64,000 nt of DNA from Sclerotinia nivalis (taxonomy: Eukaryota > Ascomycota > Leotiomycetes > Helotiales > Sclerotiniaceae), in assembly GCA_029531795.1 (NCBI GenBank), contig JAPEIS010000005.1, positions 2,106,001 to 2,170,000 of the forward strand, given 5' to 3'. Every line of letters starts with the position of its first letter. Positions within the stretch are counted from its first letter, which is position 1. Under the pieces are notes generated by a model that was not told the DNA's origin, ran no database searches, and saw only the letters and a program-made list of their open reading frames with translations. Shown piece by piece: positions 24,320 through 35,053 of the stretch. Both the position numbers and the translations under genes were made by a program.

Positions 24320-26181
24320 CTTTGATAGGGATATCGGATAGAGCTCGGATATTCGATAATTGTACAGATGTATTACAGGATTTTTGATAGAATTTGTTAT
24401 CGAAATGAAAGATATTAAATGCAAATCCGATATAAAGATTGTATTTCTTTAATTAAATCAACCCTAGGATAATCGGATAATGGGCTAATTCAATAATATA
24501 GATTTTCGATTTTTTTTTATAATGATCGTTGATTTGTAGATCGGCTAAAATATAACGATCCATTCGATTTTCAGATAATATTTTTTCATTGAATTTAATG
24601 ATTTCGAATAAAATAGATAATTTGTATATTAAAAGTTTAATAGTTTCAATCCAATTTCGATTTACAAAAGTATATCCTTTGTATCCGCTATTCATTATAA
24701 TATAAATGAGATAGGATTGATCAGGTATCGATAGAATAATAATAAATAATATTATTAGATTTGTTTGATTATTTGTTTCTTCAATGAAAGATAAATCTCG
24801 AGTTGTGATGGTGGATAGATATAGTATATACAGAATTTTCATTTAATAACGATTTATACCAGGCGGGTTTTATTTCCTGAATTCAAAGAGTCGGAAGGGG
24901 ATAGATTGTATAGTGATATAGTATACAATTGAATCTGGCCGGAAGACGGAACAGGGGATAGCGGGGCAGGACTAATAAGGCTAGCTCTAGCTTGTATAGA
25001 ACAATTATTTGAAAACGGGTAATCTTTTATATAATAATCGATAGATCTATAATAGAAGTATTCTTTTCGTTTATGTTTATTAGTATATCTTTGAGAGCTG
25101 AAATCCATTGAATCTTTAGCAGGTATAATTGTAATAGGAGCAATAGGTTGGGCAATAGTATTCGGAGACAGAGTAGGGGTACGATTAACAGAATTCAGGT
25201 TTTGAGTTGTAATACAAAGTGATGGAATGATTGAATTGCAATCGAAGCCAATCGGTCCTATCAGATACAAATAACGATTCTCCAATATTTACACGAAAGC
25301 GGCGAATATATCGATGCTATTTGTAAATAGTTCAATAATAATAATCTAATTTTTCAATTCACTCGATAAAGTTTATTTTAATAGAATAACCAGGGTACTA
25401 TTGTTATCGACCATCCCGATTTCCAATACTAGTCTCTGGAATTCAGTATAGAAGATATAAAACGACTGGTTCCTTTGTTTCAGATTGATCAGGAATTTTC
25501 GGATTTCGATCTATTTATTCTAATTTCCATAAACTCTTTCCAATATTTGTAATAAATCCTTATAATCAGTAAGTTTAACAAATTACCCTTTAATATTATA
25601 TAATCGAATTTGTATAGCAACGGGTTTAGTTAATTTTCTAGTTATATAAATCAAATGGGAATATAGGGAAATAAAACAATCGGAATTGATATATATTTTA
25701 TTTTATATTTGATCAATAAATTAATCAAGATCGATTTTCGTTTTATTAAACAGTATAGAATTAGATACTTTTTCATTTAATTGAAGTTTTGATAGAATAA
25801 AAGTAGTAACTAAGATTGTAATAAGTATTAAAAACAAAGGGTCGGTTAGATTGATGGGGGTTGAAACAAACAAAGCGATAAAGATAGGATGAAGTTGAGT
25901 TAGATAGATAATCAATTTATCGTTTTCCTCCTTTTATTGTATGAATACAGTTTTTTCGATTTACAAATCGAGAATAAACTTTTGAATTATAAATTACAGA
26001 TCGATTATTTCTGTCTTTACTTTTATATTATAATTATAAAAAGAGATAAGATAATAATATCAGATTGTAATATCACTAACTATAATAATAGTGAATTCTT
26101 TGGAGAAACCGGGCTGATTAAACAGATACAGATAGAATAACATCGTAAAAATATCGGTATAAGTAAATAGAAATTATATAG
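24320..26181 (-). pseudogene. B2 protease, gag and leader
   Basis: Resumes B2 after C2. Frame 24,453-24,842 (minus) is the protease: NSGYKGYTFVNRNWIETIKL and RYILADLQINDHYKK pair with NGCKGYAFAD and RYILVDLQINDYYEK of B1. Frame 24,854-25,285 is the gag C-terminus with a decayed zinc knuckle (YYRSIDYYIKDYPF; in B1 CCGSIDYCMKDCPF, so Cys became Tyr). Frame 25,721-25,915 is the gag N-terminal Pro/Thr-rich part (QLHPIFIALFVSTP). The leader next to the LTR begins CTATATAATTTCT, a RIP-altered form of CTACGTAGCTCCC in B1. Confidence 0.85.
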
Positions 26182-26394
26182 TATTATAGAGACAACAGAT
26201 AGAATAACAGAAATCATTTTTATTAATAAGATATAATTCGAAAAGTTACGTTTCTACAAAAGGAATAATTCTTTAAATACATTTATATATAATATTAGCC
26301 CCGACCAGGGCTAGCCTACACTTATCCGAGGTCCGACTCCTATGGGTCGGAACCCGAGCGGTCTCCGTATACCATATACGGGGACCCCGTGACA
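26182..26394 (-). repeat. B2 5' LTR
   Basis: 213 bp, TATTATAGA...CCCGTGACA on plus, followed by TSD ATATC. Its U3 end (26,290-26,394) kept high GC and contains self-complementary blocks (CGTATACCATATACG, GGGACCCCGTGAC), unlike the B1 U3. Confidence 0.9.
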
Positions 26395-26731
26395 ATATCG
26401 ATAGTTCTGGTGGGGTTGATTGAGTAATGTCCGATATAATGATAGATTATTTAAAACAATCTTAAAAACTGAAATATAATTGTAAAGTCTTTGATTTCGA
26501 TTATATAACAATATAATATTAGTTAAATCGAAATCTAGATTTAAATCTGAGTCTAAATCTGAATCTGGATTTGGATCTAGATCTGGATTGGAATTAAATT
26601 AAAATATTGTTTATTGTTTATTGATGTATTGATAATCGAAGTTTCCAAGTATTTTGTAAAATTGATTATTTGGTAAGATTGGATTGTCTTTTTTGTTCAA
26701 CAGTAAAGTCTTTATGAAGGGTAGAATATAC
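26395..26731 (-). pseudogene. F2 leader and gag start, with hexamer repeat
   Basis: Between the B2 insertion and the F2 5' LTR. It contains an imperfect hexanucleotide repeat (about 26,528-26,595) on the theme of AAATCTGAATCT and GGATCTAGATCT. On the minus strand one frame gives an acidic repeat of the (Pro/Ser/Asn/Leu)-Asp type, which could be a gag N-terminal tract. Nothing else can be supported. Confidence 0.5.
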
Positions 26732-26877
26732 TATCACGGAAGTGGTAGGGTGCTTTAAGATATAATGATATTCTACAAAGAAGGAAGAAGATACTAGGAA
26801 AAGCGCCGACTATATGGGGGATGGATGCTTTAGGCAGCCATGCAGACTAGCTAGGAACGGGTTACGAACCCGTGACA
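26732..26877 (-). repeat. F2 5' LTR
   Basis: 146 bp, TATCACGG...CCCGTGACA on plus. Inverted match of 1,570-1,715 with the same length; followed by ATCAC, the TSD of F2 in LINE G1. A TATATGGGGG box (near 26,812) corresponds to the TATATAATC box of the F1 copy. Confidence 0.88.
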
Positions 26878-27491
26878 ATCACAATTAGATTATAAACTTG
26901 AAGAAAAAGCTATTAATACAATATTATCTATATATCCAAATCTTCGAATAGGATTGTTTAATCAAAACAATCCGGCTATATAAAGTATGAAAAGAATAGG
27001 CGAAATTGGGGAGCCTTGTGGCAAATTACATCCAATACTAGTACTAAACCCTGTTTCGCCGTCAAGCCGAATACAAACTGATTGATTTGTCGAGAACAAT
27101 TGTATTCATCGAATTAGATTATCAAGCCATCCTTGTTCTCTGAATCGATGGACTAAGCGTTCTAAAAGAACAACATTAAAAACACCTTTAATATCTATAA
27201 TTAATAAAGTAGTTTTAAAATCTGAATTCAAGATTATTTCTATATCATATATAAAGCAAATTGTAAGATTTATTAATAAACACAAAAAAAGCACTCCGAA
27301 TTGTTATTTAACTAGTACTTTAAGAATTATAATAATTCAAGATATTTTTTTAGTGATCAAATATTCAAAACCTTTTCCTAATATCGAGAATAGAATTATT
27401 GATTTATAGGATCTGGGATTTATATAATCTAATTTGTTCGGTTTTAAGATGATAACTACAATCGCCAATCGAAAGTATTCAGAGTGATAAT
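26878..27491 (-). pseudogene. LINE G1, reverse transcriptase fragment
   Basis: Minus-strand Tad-type RT between F2 and A1. Frame 27,106-27,294 reads LLIIDIKGVFNVVLLERLVH and RFREQGWLDNLIR, the LINE RT block (L.lDi..AFD.v....L...l...g.p..li.w). Next on the strand come IRLDGETGF and LPQGSPISPILFILYI (near 26,985-27,065), the canonical G..qG.p.SP.Lf.l. Compare 51,560-51,830 of G2. A1 interrupts it on the right (TSD ATAAT) and F2 on the left (TSD ATCAC). Confidence 0.88.
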
Positions 27492-27977
27492 TGTTACGAT
27501 CACGGATCTTACAATAACCGATTGTGTGAATACATGTTATGATTTGATCGAATTAGTATTAGATTAAGGTGGTCGTAGGAACAAACGAGTATAGACCATA
27601 TTAGTATCAGATCATGTAATGGAGTATTGGAGTTTCGAAGGCTTTTAACGCTTCTGGAGCATTGGAGTTTCGAAGGCTCCCAATACTCTTGGAGTATTGA
27701 AGTTTCGAAGGCTCCCAATGCTCCCGGAGTATTGAAGCTTCGAGGGCTTCTAGGGCTCCCAAGTATAAAGATCTATATAAGCAGGATGGATTCCTTTATT
27801 TATAGAGCTTCGTATTCAAGAACAATTATTAGTTTAAATACTATAGTTATTATATAATACAATCGTTATATTTTTATTCTCATTAAATTTTTGTTTAATC
27901 TTTAATAGAAACTATTATAATCTTTCTATAAATTCTTTGATTATTTCTTAATGATAAAGGATTGTAACAATGTAACA
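27492..27977 (+). repeat. A1 5' LTR with four 35-bp tandem repeats
   Basis: 486 bp, TGTTACGATCAC...TGTAACA. Bases 27,621-27,760 are exactly four tandem 35-bp units, each starting GGAG(T/C)ATTG and ending near CTCCC. Each unit has dyad symmetry (GGAGCATTGG against CCAATGCTCC) around TTTCGAAGG, so the tract could fold into hairpins. It is better preserved than the 3' LTR. Confidence 0.93.
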
Positions 27978-28043
27978 TTTTGAATATCCTTATTAATTCA
28001 AACATCGATTTGGTATATCTCATTTCGTTATATTTTTGCAAGA
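27978..28043 (+). other. A1 leader before the B1 insertion
   Basis: 66 bp of A1 just after the 5' LTR, the primer-binding position (TTTTGAATATCC...). B1 is inserted at the CAAGA ending at 28,043. A2 keeps the uninterrupted site at about 46,844-46,848 on the minus strand. Confidence 0.7.
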
Positions 28044-28280
28044 TGTCACGGGGTCAGGGCCGGGCCACTGGACCGGCCCTTTTAGTAGGCTTCACCTGTC
28101 CGATCCAGCACCGATCGGGGCACGCTCGGTGATCGTACCCTGTAAGAGCGCTAAGGCTCGGAGCCCTAGTACATACAAATGTATTTAAAGGAAACGTTCC
28201 TTCTATAGAAACGTAGCTCTTCGAGCTACGTCTTATCAATAAAAATGATTTCTGTTATCCTGTCTGCTGCCTCTGTGATA
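28044..28280 (+). repeat. B1 5' LTR
   Basis: 237 bp, TGTCAC...GTGATA. U3 contains the inverted repeat AGGGCCGG...CCGGCCCT (28,055-28,081). A TATTTAAAGG box lies at 28,182-28,191. Downstream is a perfect hairpin, ACGTAGCTC (28,211-28,219) with GAGCTACGT (28,223-28,231). The second arm is complementary to the sequence next to the LTR (28,283-28,291). Confidence 0.95.
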
Positions 28281-28282
28281 CT

Positions 28283-28291
28283 ACGTAGCTC
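28283..28291 (+). promoter_or_regulatory. Candidate self-priming primer-binding site of B1
   Basis: ACGTAGCTC, starting 2 nt after the 5' LTR, is a perfect 9-nt complement of GAGCTACGT (28,223-28,231) inside the LTR, which lies about 30-40 nt after the TATA box and so near the likely RNA start. In the Tf1/sushi group the 5' end of the RNA folds onto such a site and primes cDNA without a tRNA. No TGG-type tRNA match is seen here. Inference from sequence only. Confidence 0.6.
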
Positions 28292-28315
28292 CCTTCTATC
28301 TGTACCGATACTTCT

Positions 28316-29608
28316 ATGATATTGTTCTGTCTATACTTGTCTAGCCAGCCCAGCTTCCTTGAAGAATTCGCTACTGTTGTAGCCAGTGATATTACAATCT
28401 GGTATCGTTACTTTACCTCCCTTTACGAATTCAGTATAAGAATGAAAACAGAAGTGATCGATCTGCAATCTGCAATTCAAAAGCTTATTCTCGATCTGCA
28501 AATCGAGAAAACTGTATTTATATGATGAAGAGAGGAGAACGATAGGTTGATTACCTATCTGATTCAACTCCATCCCGTCCCCGTTGCCCCGCCTGTTTCA
28601 ACCCCTACCGATCTGACCGACCCCTCGCCTTTGACTCCTGTTACAACCCCAGCTGCCGTTCCTGTTCTGTCGAAACCTCAATTGAGTGAGAAAGTACCTG
28701 ATCCTGCATTGTTTGATGGAACGAAAATCGATCTTGATCGATTTGTCGATCAAATACAGAATAAAATGCATGCCAATTCCGATCGCTTCACTTCCTTGCA
28801 TTCCTGTCTGACTTACGTAACTGGAAGATTAATTGGATCCGCTGTTGCGCAAATTCGATTGTATAATATCAAGGGACAATTTGTTAAACTTGCGGATTAT
28901 GAGGACCTATTGCAAATACTGAAAAGAGCTTATGGAAACCAGAACAAGCAGGCCGAGGCCCGGAAACTCCTGATCAATCTGAAACAGAGGAATCAACCGT
29001 TCCATATCTTCTATGCTGAGTTCCAAAGACTAGCATTGGAAGCCGGGATGACCGACGACAACAGTATTCTGGTTATTCTGTTAGAACAAGCTTTGTCGAG
29101 TGAACTGAAAAACCAGATTGTTATTGTTGAACCCTTTACGGATAATGCCAATGTATTCGCTGCTTTCGTGTAGATATTGGAGAATCGCTGTCTATACCTG
29201 ATGGGACCGATCGGCTCCGGTCGTAGCCCAATCGTTCTGCCATTCTGTATTACTACTCAAAACCTGAATCCTGTTAACTGTACCTTCGCTCTGTCCCCGA
29301 ATTCTACTATCCGATTTGCTGCTCTCGTTACGATTATACCTGCTGGAAATCCAATAGATCTCAGTTCCCAAAGATATACTAATAGATACGAACAAGGGGA
29401 ATACTTCTGTTGTGGGTCTATTGATTATTGTATGAAAGATTGTCCGTTCTTAGATAATCGTTTTGTACAAGCTAGAGTTAGTTTTATTAGTCTTGCTCTG
29501 TTGTTTTCTATTCCGTTCTTTGTTCAGATTCAATTATATACTATATTACTATACAGTCTGTCCCCTCCCGGCTCCCCGAGTTCGGGAAACGGAGCCCGCC
29601 TGGCATAA
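28316..29608 (+). pseudogene. B1 gag (three in-frame stops)
   Basis: One frame of about 430 codons covers 28,316-29,608, broken by TGA-TGA at 28,520-28,525 (CGA-CGA by RIP) and TAG at 29,171-29,173 (CAG). Residues 1-85 are Leu/Ile/Glu-rich and likely coiled coil (VIDLQSAIQKLILDLQIEK). Then come a Pro/Thr-rich stretch and a capsid-like helical part (LFDGTKIDLDRFVDQIQNKM, NQPFHIFYAEFQRLALEAGM). A decayed zinc knuckle, CCGSIDYCMKDCP, lies near residue 365. Pol follows in the -1 frame. Structural protein of the particle when intact. Confidence 0.85.
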
Positions 29609-32600
29609 ATCGTTGTTAGACAAAAGCCCTGTGTACACTACACTTGTTCGCTGCTACAATTCGAGGTTTATCTCTCGCTGAAGAAATAAAGAATCGAGCA
29701 AATCTGATGATATTGCCTGTTATTATCCTATCGACGCCTGATCGATCCTGTCCTACTTACGCTATGGTGGATAACGGATGCAAAGGATATGCTTTTGCAG
29801 ATTGAAATTGAATTGAAGCTATTAAGCTTCTAATATACAAATTATCTGTCCTGTTCGAAGTCATTGGGTTCGATGGGAAAATATTGTTTGAAAACCGAGT
29901 GGATCGTTATATTCTAGTCGATCTGCAAATCAATGATTACTACGAAAAGAGATTAAAAATCTATATTATTAAATTAGCTTATTATTCGATTGTTCTGGGA
30001 TTAGTATAATTAAAGAAGCACAATCCCTATATCGAATTCGTATTTAATATATTTCGATTCGATAACAAGTTCTATCGAAAATTCTGTAATACATTATTGC
30101 AATTATCCTGTGTGAAAACGTTGCAGGATGTCCTGGAGAAAGTCCGTCTGGTATATCTGCTTTTCTGTCTGGATACCCTTCAAAGCAAGGATATCGCATC
30201 TATATCAATGAGAGTCTGCACAGCGTACGCTCGTTGTGGTTATAAGATATTCCAGGTTACTATAGACTTGATTGATGATATCCTGTCCCAAAGAAAAGAT
30301 TCTATCCCATCTGATTTGCCTGAGGAATTCCGATCCTAGATCGACATATTCTCCCCGCGAAACGCTGACAAACTGTCCCTGCATCGATTGTACGACTACG
30401 ATATCCGTTTGAAGGAGGGAGCCAAATTATCATTTGGAGTTCTTTATTCTATATCCCGAAACAAACTTACTGTTCTGAAAGACTGGTTGTTCGAGAATCT
30501 TCAAAAAGGGTTCATCCGTCTGAGTTCGTCTGTTTCGGTTTCGTCTGTTCTGTTTGTCAAGAAACCTGATGGAGGGTTACAATTCTGTATCGACTACCGA
30601 GCTTTGAATAACCTATCAACGAAAGATCGCTACTCGTTATCGTTTACCAAAGAATCCTTGAACAATCTGAAGGGAATGAAGTTCTTTATGAAGATCGATA
30701 TCATCTCTATATTCAATAATATAAGGATTAAAGAAGGGCAAAAATATCTAATTGCTTTCTGTACCTGTTTCGATCTATTTGAAACCCTGGTCATACCTTT
30801 TAGATTGACCAGTGCATTTATTACATTCCAGTGTTTTATCAACGATACTCTACAAGAGTATTTAGATATATTCTATACTACTTATCTAGATGATATTCTG
30901 ATCTACAGTAGAACCCGTTCTGAGTATATCACTCATATTCAAAAAGTTTTGAAAGCCTTAAAGAAGATTGATCTGTATATGAATTTGAAGAAGTACGATT
31001 TCTTGAAACCTGAAATCAAATTCCTGGGTCTTATTATAAACTGGAAAGGTATCCGAATGGATTCCGCAAAGATCAAAACGATTGTCGAATAGAAGATTCC
31101 GGTCTACCTAATAGATGTACAAGTATTTATCGGGTTTAGCAATTTCTATCAACGATTTATTCATGGTTTCTTGTCTATTATATATTCGCTGATTAATCTA
31201 ATCCGAAAGAACGTTCCGTTTGTTTGGAGTCCTGCTTATACAAAAGCTTTTTTTGTTCTAAAGATAATGTTTACTAAAGCATTAGTTTTAATTGCTTTCG
31301 ATTAGGAAAAAGATATGATCGTAGAGACCAACGCATCCGATTTCGTATCTGCTAAAGTACTGTCCCAATACGACGATATAGGAATCCTGAAACCTATTAC
31401 ATATTTCTCGAAAAAGCATTCCATCGCTGAATATAATTACGAGATTTACAACAAAGAATTATTGGCCATTATTCGATGCTTCGAGGAATAGTGTTTAGAA
31501 TTAGAAAGAACGCTGTCTCCAATCCAAATGATTACAGATCACAAGAATTTGGAGTATTTTACAATTATCAAATTATTGAACTGTTGTCAAACTTGTTGAT
31601 CTGAATTTCTGTCTCGATTCAATTTCAAGATTATTTATCGATTAGATAAACAAAAAGCTAAACCTGATACTCTAATTAAAAAATCAAAGGACCTGCCTAA
31701 AGAAAAGAATAAACACCTTCTACATCAAAGCCAAACGATTTTGAAATCAGAAAACCTTGATCCCGTTCTATTCCCTATATCCATTTCTGTTTCTGTACCT
31801 ATCTCGCCTATACTTATCTCGTCTGATCCAATAGATTCCCCAAAGAAAAGAATTCGTTTTGCAATCACTACCCGTAATCAATCCCATCAATCGCCGAAAA
31901 AACCTAATTCAGTTCGCCCAACCTCCAGATCTATCCTATCCATCCCTAGCTCCCCGTTTACTCCTGATATTTTGTTTATCTCCAAAGCTTTACCGATCCC
32001 TGAACCATTGTCCGTTTTTATTACTCCGCCTGATTAACCCTCGACACCCATTGTAATCTCCAATCTACTATTCGAATCATCGAAAGAACTGAAAACTCTA
32101 TTTACTGAAATATATATATCCGATCCTATACCTATATTTATTCTAAAGACCTTGATAAAGAAAACACCCAAGCATCCCCATATTACCCTGTCCGAATGCA
32201 CCGAGAATAATAGCTTGCTATATTATCACAGAAAGCTTTTCGTTCCTGATTACAATAACCTGAAAACTGAATTGCTTCGCCTGGTCCACAACTCTTTTGT
32301 TATAGATCATCTGTATTGTATTTGCACCTTCGAGCTCCTATCCCGAAACTACTATTGGCCTGGATATTATGATTATATCAACTGTTAGATATATAATTGT
32401 TATAGCTACCACCGAGCAGCACCGAACTGTAGAAAACAAAAAGGTATCCTCCGCCTGTTCCCGATTCTTTAACAAATATAAAGGGATATATCGATCGATT
32501 TCATAACGCACCTCCCGAAAAGTTTTGGTTACAATACGATATTCGTAATAATCGACCGATTGACTAAAATGAAGTATTTCCTGCCTTATTACAATACTTA

Positions 32601-33588
32601 TAATTCCGAAGAAATAGTTTGTTTGTTTCTAAAGCATATCTGGAAGCTGTATAGTCTACCATCGACAATTATATCCAATCGTAGCGTTCAATTCATATCT
32701 GATTTCTGGAAACACATCTGTAAACGCCTAAATACAACATCGAAACTATCGACAACCTATCATCCGGAAACCAATAGGCAAACTGAGAGAACAAACGCTA
32801 TGCTCGAACAGTATCTCCGATCATATGTTTCGTACCTGCAAGACGATTGGTCCGAGTGATTGTCGATTGCTGAATTTTCAATCAATTCTGCCTGATCTGA
32901 AAGTTCCCATTTGACCCCGTTCTTTGCGAATTACGATTATCATCCGCGTATAGGGTTTGAACCGTCTATCGTCACTAACCGCCCTAACATCCGGGATGCC
33001 GAAGAGTTTGTCAAGAAAATGTCCTTGATCGTTGAGCATCTGAAGACCGAATTGACCGCTAACCAAGCTCGCTATACAAAGAATACCGACGCCCACTATA
33101 TTCCTGCCCACCGTTACAATCCTGATGATCTAGTTTGATTAAACACCAAAAACATCAAGACCCTAAGATCCCAAAAGAAACTAGATTGGAAAAATCTAGA
33201 CCTGTTCCGGATCCTACAAACTATAGACGTATACACTTACAAACTCGAACTACCTACCTCGATGAGAAATCACCCTATATTCCATATAAACTTACTACAC
33301 CCTGCTCATGACAATCCTATCCCTGGTCAATGCAATCCGCCCCCTCCTTTTATTGAAATCGAAGGAATCGAACAATTCGAGGTGAAGGAAGTTCTGAATT
33401 TCCACTGGAAGCGCCGCGATCGCGGTGGCCCCCGCCTGAAATATACCGTCCGATGGATCGGCTACGACGAGCCGACCGAAGAGTCTGCTGATTACCTGAA
33501 CAATACTCGAGAGCTGATCCAGAATTACCATCGAAGGTATCCGGATAAACCTGGCCTTCATAACTGCCTCAACGGAGTTCGGCTTTAA
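29581..33588 (+). pseudogene. B1 pol polyprotein: protease, RT, RNase H, integrase, chromodomain
   Basis: All pol pieces are in one frame (-1 to gag), broken by about ten stops. Protease: MVDNGCKGYAFAD (29,764; DSG changed to DNG). RT 30,388-31,100: [19 protein letters not shown] and [11 protein letters not shown], catalytic DD intact. RNase H about 31,310-31,620: [15 protein letters not shown]. Ser/Pro-rich linker 31,741-32,036. Integrase zinc region 32,270-32,440 (VHNSFVIDHLY, SRNYYWPGYY) and core 32,480-32,860, where the second catalytic Asp is Asn ([10 protein letters not shown]). Chromodomain 33,376-33,560: VKEVLNFHWKRRD, VRWIGYDEPTEES, YHRRYPDKP. The chromodomain would steer insertion to heterochromatin. 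Confidence 0.92.
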
Positions 33589-33600
33589 AAAGGGGGGTAT

Positions 33601-33837
33601 TGTTATAAGATCAGGGCCGGACCACTGAACCGGCCCTTTTAGTAAACTCCACCTATCCGATCCAACACCGAACGGGGCACGCTCGGTGATCGTACCCTGT
33701 AAGAGCGTTAAGGCTCGGAGCCCTAGCATATACAAATATATTTAAAGGAAACGTTCCTTCTATAGAAACGTAGCTCTTCAAGCTATGTCTTACCAATAAA
33801 AGTGATTTCTGTTATCCTGTCTGCTGCCTCCGTGATA
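33601..33837 (+). repeat. B1 3' LTR
   Basis: 237 bp, preceded by the purine tract GGGGGGTAT. It differs from the 5' LTR at scattered C/T and G/A positions (for instance TGTTATAAGA against TGTCACGGGG), which is RIP rather than age alone. Followed by TSD CAAGA. Confidence 0.95.
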
Positions 33838-34768
33838 CAAGATCCCATCACTAATACCCTTTCGAATAATAACAATAACGATAACGATATCGAGTTATCA
33901 GATACCGATCTTGTCTCAGTATAGATTATAGAAACTTTACGAATAACAATGCCTGATAAGTATTATAACAATCGAAAGGAACTCGAAACCTTTCTATTCC
34001 AAATCGAAATGTATTTCAAATTCAATATTGCCAAATTTATAACTCCTGATAATTATAATCTGTATACTTCTTTTTATTTTTATAGAAAAACAGCCAAATA
34101 GATTCAATTTTATTTCAAAGATTACTTCACCAAATCTGGAAATCATTATATAACAATTACACAAATCATTTTCGAAAGCTTTGTAAGGTTCAAGAAAGAA
34201 ATCGGACGAGTATTTGGGGATATCGACGAAGTTAAGACAACTGAACGAAATTTATTCATTTTAAAACAAATCGGAGCAGCAATCAATTATACTACAGAAT
34301 TCAGACGATATATTAATCAAACCAGATAGGATCAATAGATTCTGTTAAATCATTTTCATTGCAATTTTAAAGATTATATAAAGCTAGAACTTGCAAAAGA
34401 TATCGAGTCTACGAATATCAACGAAATAATAGAATTCACAATTAAGATCGATAATCGGTTTTACGAATATCAACGAAACAAGAAGTTCCAAAATTATTCA
34501 AGTCAGAATTATAAGCGAAACGAAAGAAAACGATGACAAGCTAGGAATAAAAACTATAGAAATCCGATAGAACTAGATGCTACTATTCGAGGAAAGCTAT
34601 TCAAAGAAAAAATGGATAGATGTAGAAATGAGAAGTTATACTTCGAATGCAGATAATCAGGATATAAAACTACAATTCATCGCTAAAAGAAACAAGGAAA
34701 CTTCAATCGGAATAAGAAACCTTGAAAGGGCAAAAAGCAACTCAATATAACATTCGTATCTCAATTAT
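33838..34768 (+). pseudogene. A1 gag
   Basis: Resumes A1 after B1. A likely start ATG is at 33,949 (MPDKYYNNRKELETFLFQIE), well matched in A2 (MSNKYHSNRRELETFLFQTE). The capsid part runs through YFKFNIAKF and RRYINQTR. A decayed zinc knuckle lies near 34,620-34,680 (RCRNEKLYFEC, then SGY). Stops in Trp and Gln codons show RIP. Solo LTR H interrupts shortly after the knuckle. Confidence 0.82.
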
Positions 34769-35053
34769 TGTTACGATCACGCAACAGTTTCGTCAAAACA
34801 AGAAACCTAAACGGAGGCGTTCTCATTTCGAATCATCAGCGTAGGAACGTCATCGATCAGTTTGGAATGTTTAGTAAACAAGCTTCTTTGTATTGCTTAT
34901 GAAAGGACAGGAATGGTGGCGAACTATAGGCGTTCTGATATCTCTTTATTGATTGAACTTAAAAGTAATAGTTTATTCATGATTAGAAAGGGTAATGAAA
35001 AGTTTGGCTACGGTTTTACGACTAATTGATTCTTTGCCTATGTGATCTTAACA
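34769..35053. repeat. Solo LTR, family H
   Basis: A 285-bp insertion, TGTTACGATCAC...GTGATCTTAACA, with 11 of 12 bp inverted ends and TSD ATTAT (34,764-34,768 and 35,054-35,058). A2 lacks it (site near 45,915). Base composition is normal in an AT-rich host. The first 12 bases equal the start of the A-family LTR, but the interior is unrelated. No ORF. A small TIR element is possible but less likely. Confidence 0.8.

Larger units (their letters stand above)
5234..26394 (-). mobile_element. Gypsy chromovirus B2 with two nested copia elements
   Basis: Minus-strand Ty3/gypsy copy with 213-bp LTRs at 5,234-5,446 and 26,182-26,394 and TSD ATATC on both sides (5,229-5,233 and 26,395-26,399). Removing C1 (7,398-15,254) and C2 (16,663-24,319) with one TSD each leaves about 5.64 kb, close to B1 (5.79 kb; its LTRs are 24 bp longer each). 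Order from the right: gag, protease, [C2], RT and RNase H, [C1], integrase, chromodomain, 3' LTR. Heavily RIP-mutated. Confidence 0.92.
1716..26877 (-). mobile_element. Gypsy element F2, split by B2 and truncated on the left by F1
   Basis: Minus-strand Ty3/gypsy copy. From its 5' end: 5' LTR 26,732-26,877; leader and gag start 26,395-26,731; then gypsy B2 interrupts (5,234-26,394, TSD ATATC); gag continues 5,233 to about 3,590; protease about 3,240-3,590; reverse transcriptase about 1,716-2,340, where F1 breaks it. RNase H and integrase should lie left of F1, outside the window. F2 itself sits in LINE G1: the right TSD is ATCAC (26,878-26,882) and LINE sequence resumes there. Confidence 0.85.
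28044..33837 (+). mobile_element. Full-length gypsy chromovirus B1
   Basis: Plus strand, 5,794 bp, with 237-bp LTRs (28,044-28,280 and 33,601-33,837) and TSD CAAGA (28,039-28,043 and 33,838-33,842). It has gag, pol (protease, RT, RNase H, integrase) and a C-terminal chromodomain, then a purine tract (AAAAAGGGGGGTA) at the 3' LTR. It is the least RIP-mutated long element here, especially at both ends. A2 gives the empty site, proving insertion into an A-family element. Confidence 0.96.

Noticed and set aside
31859..32056. Second plus frame in the B1 linker
   Set aside because: Overlaps the pol frame, low-complexity Ser/Pro-rich sequence.
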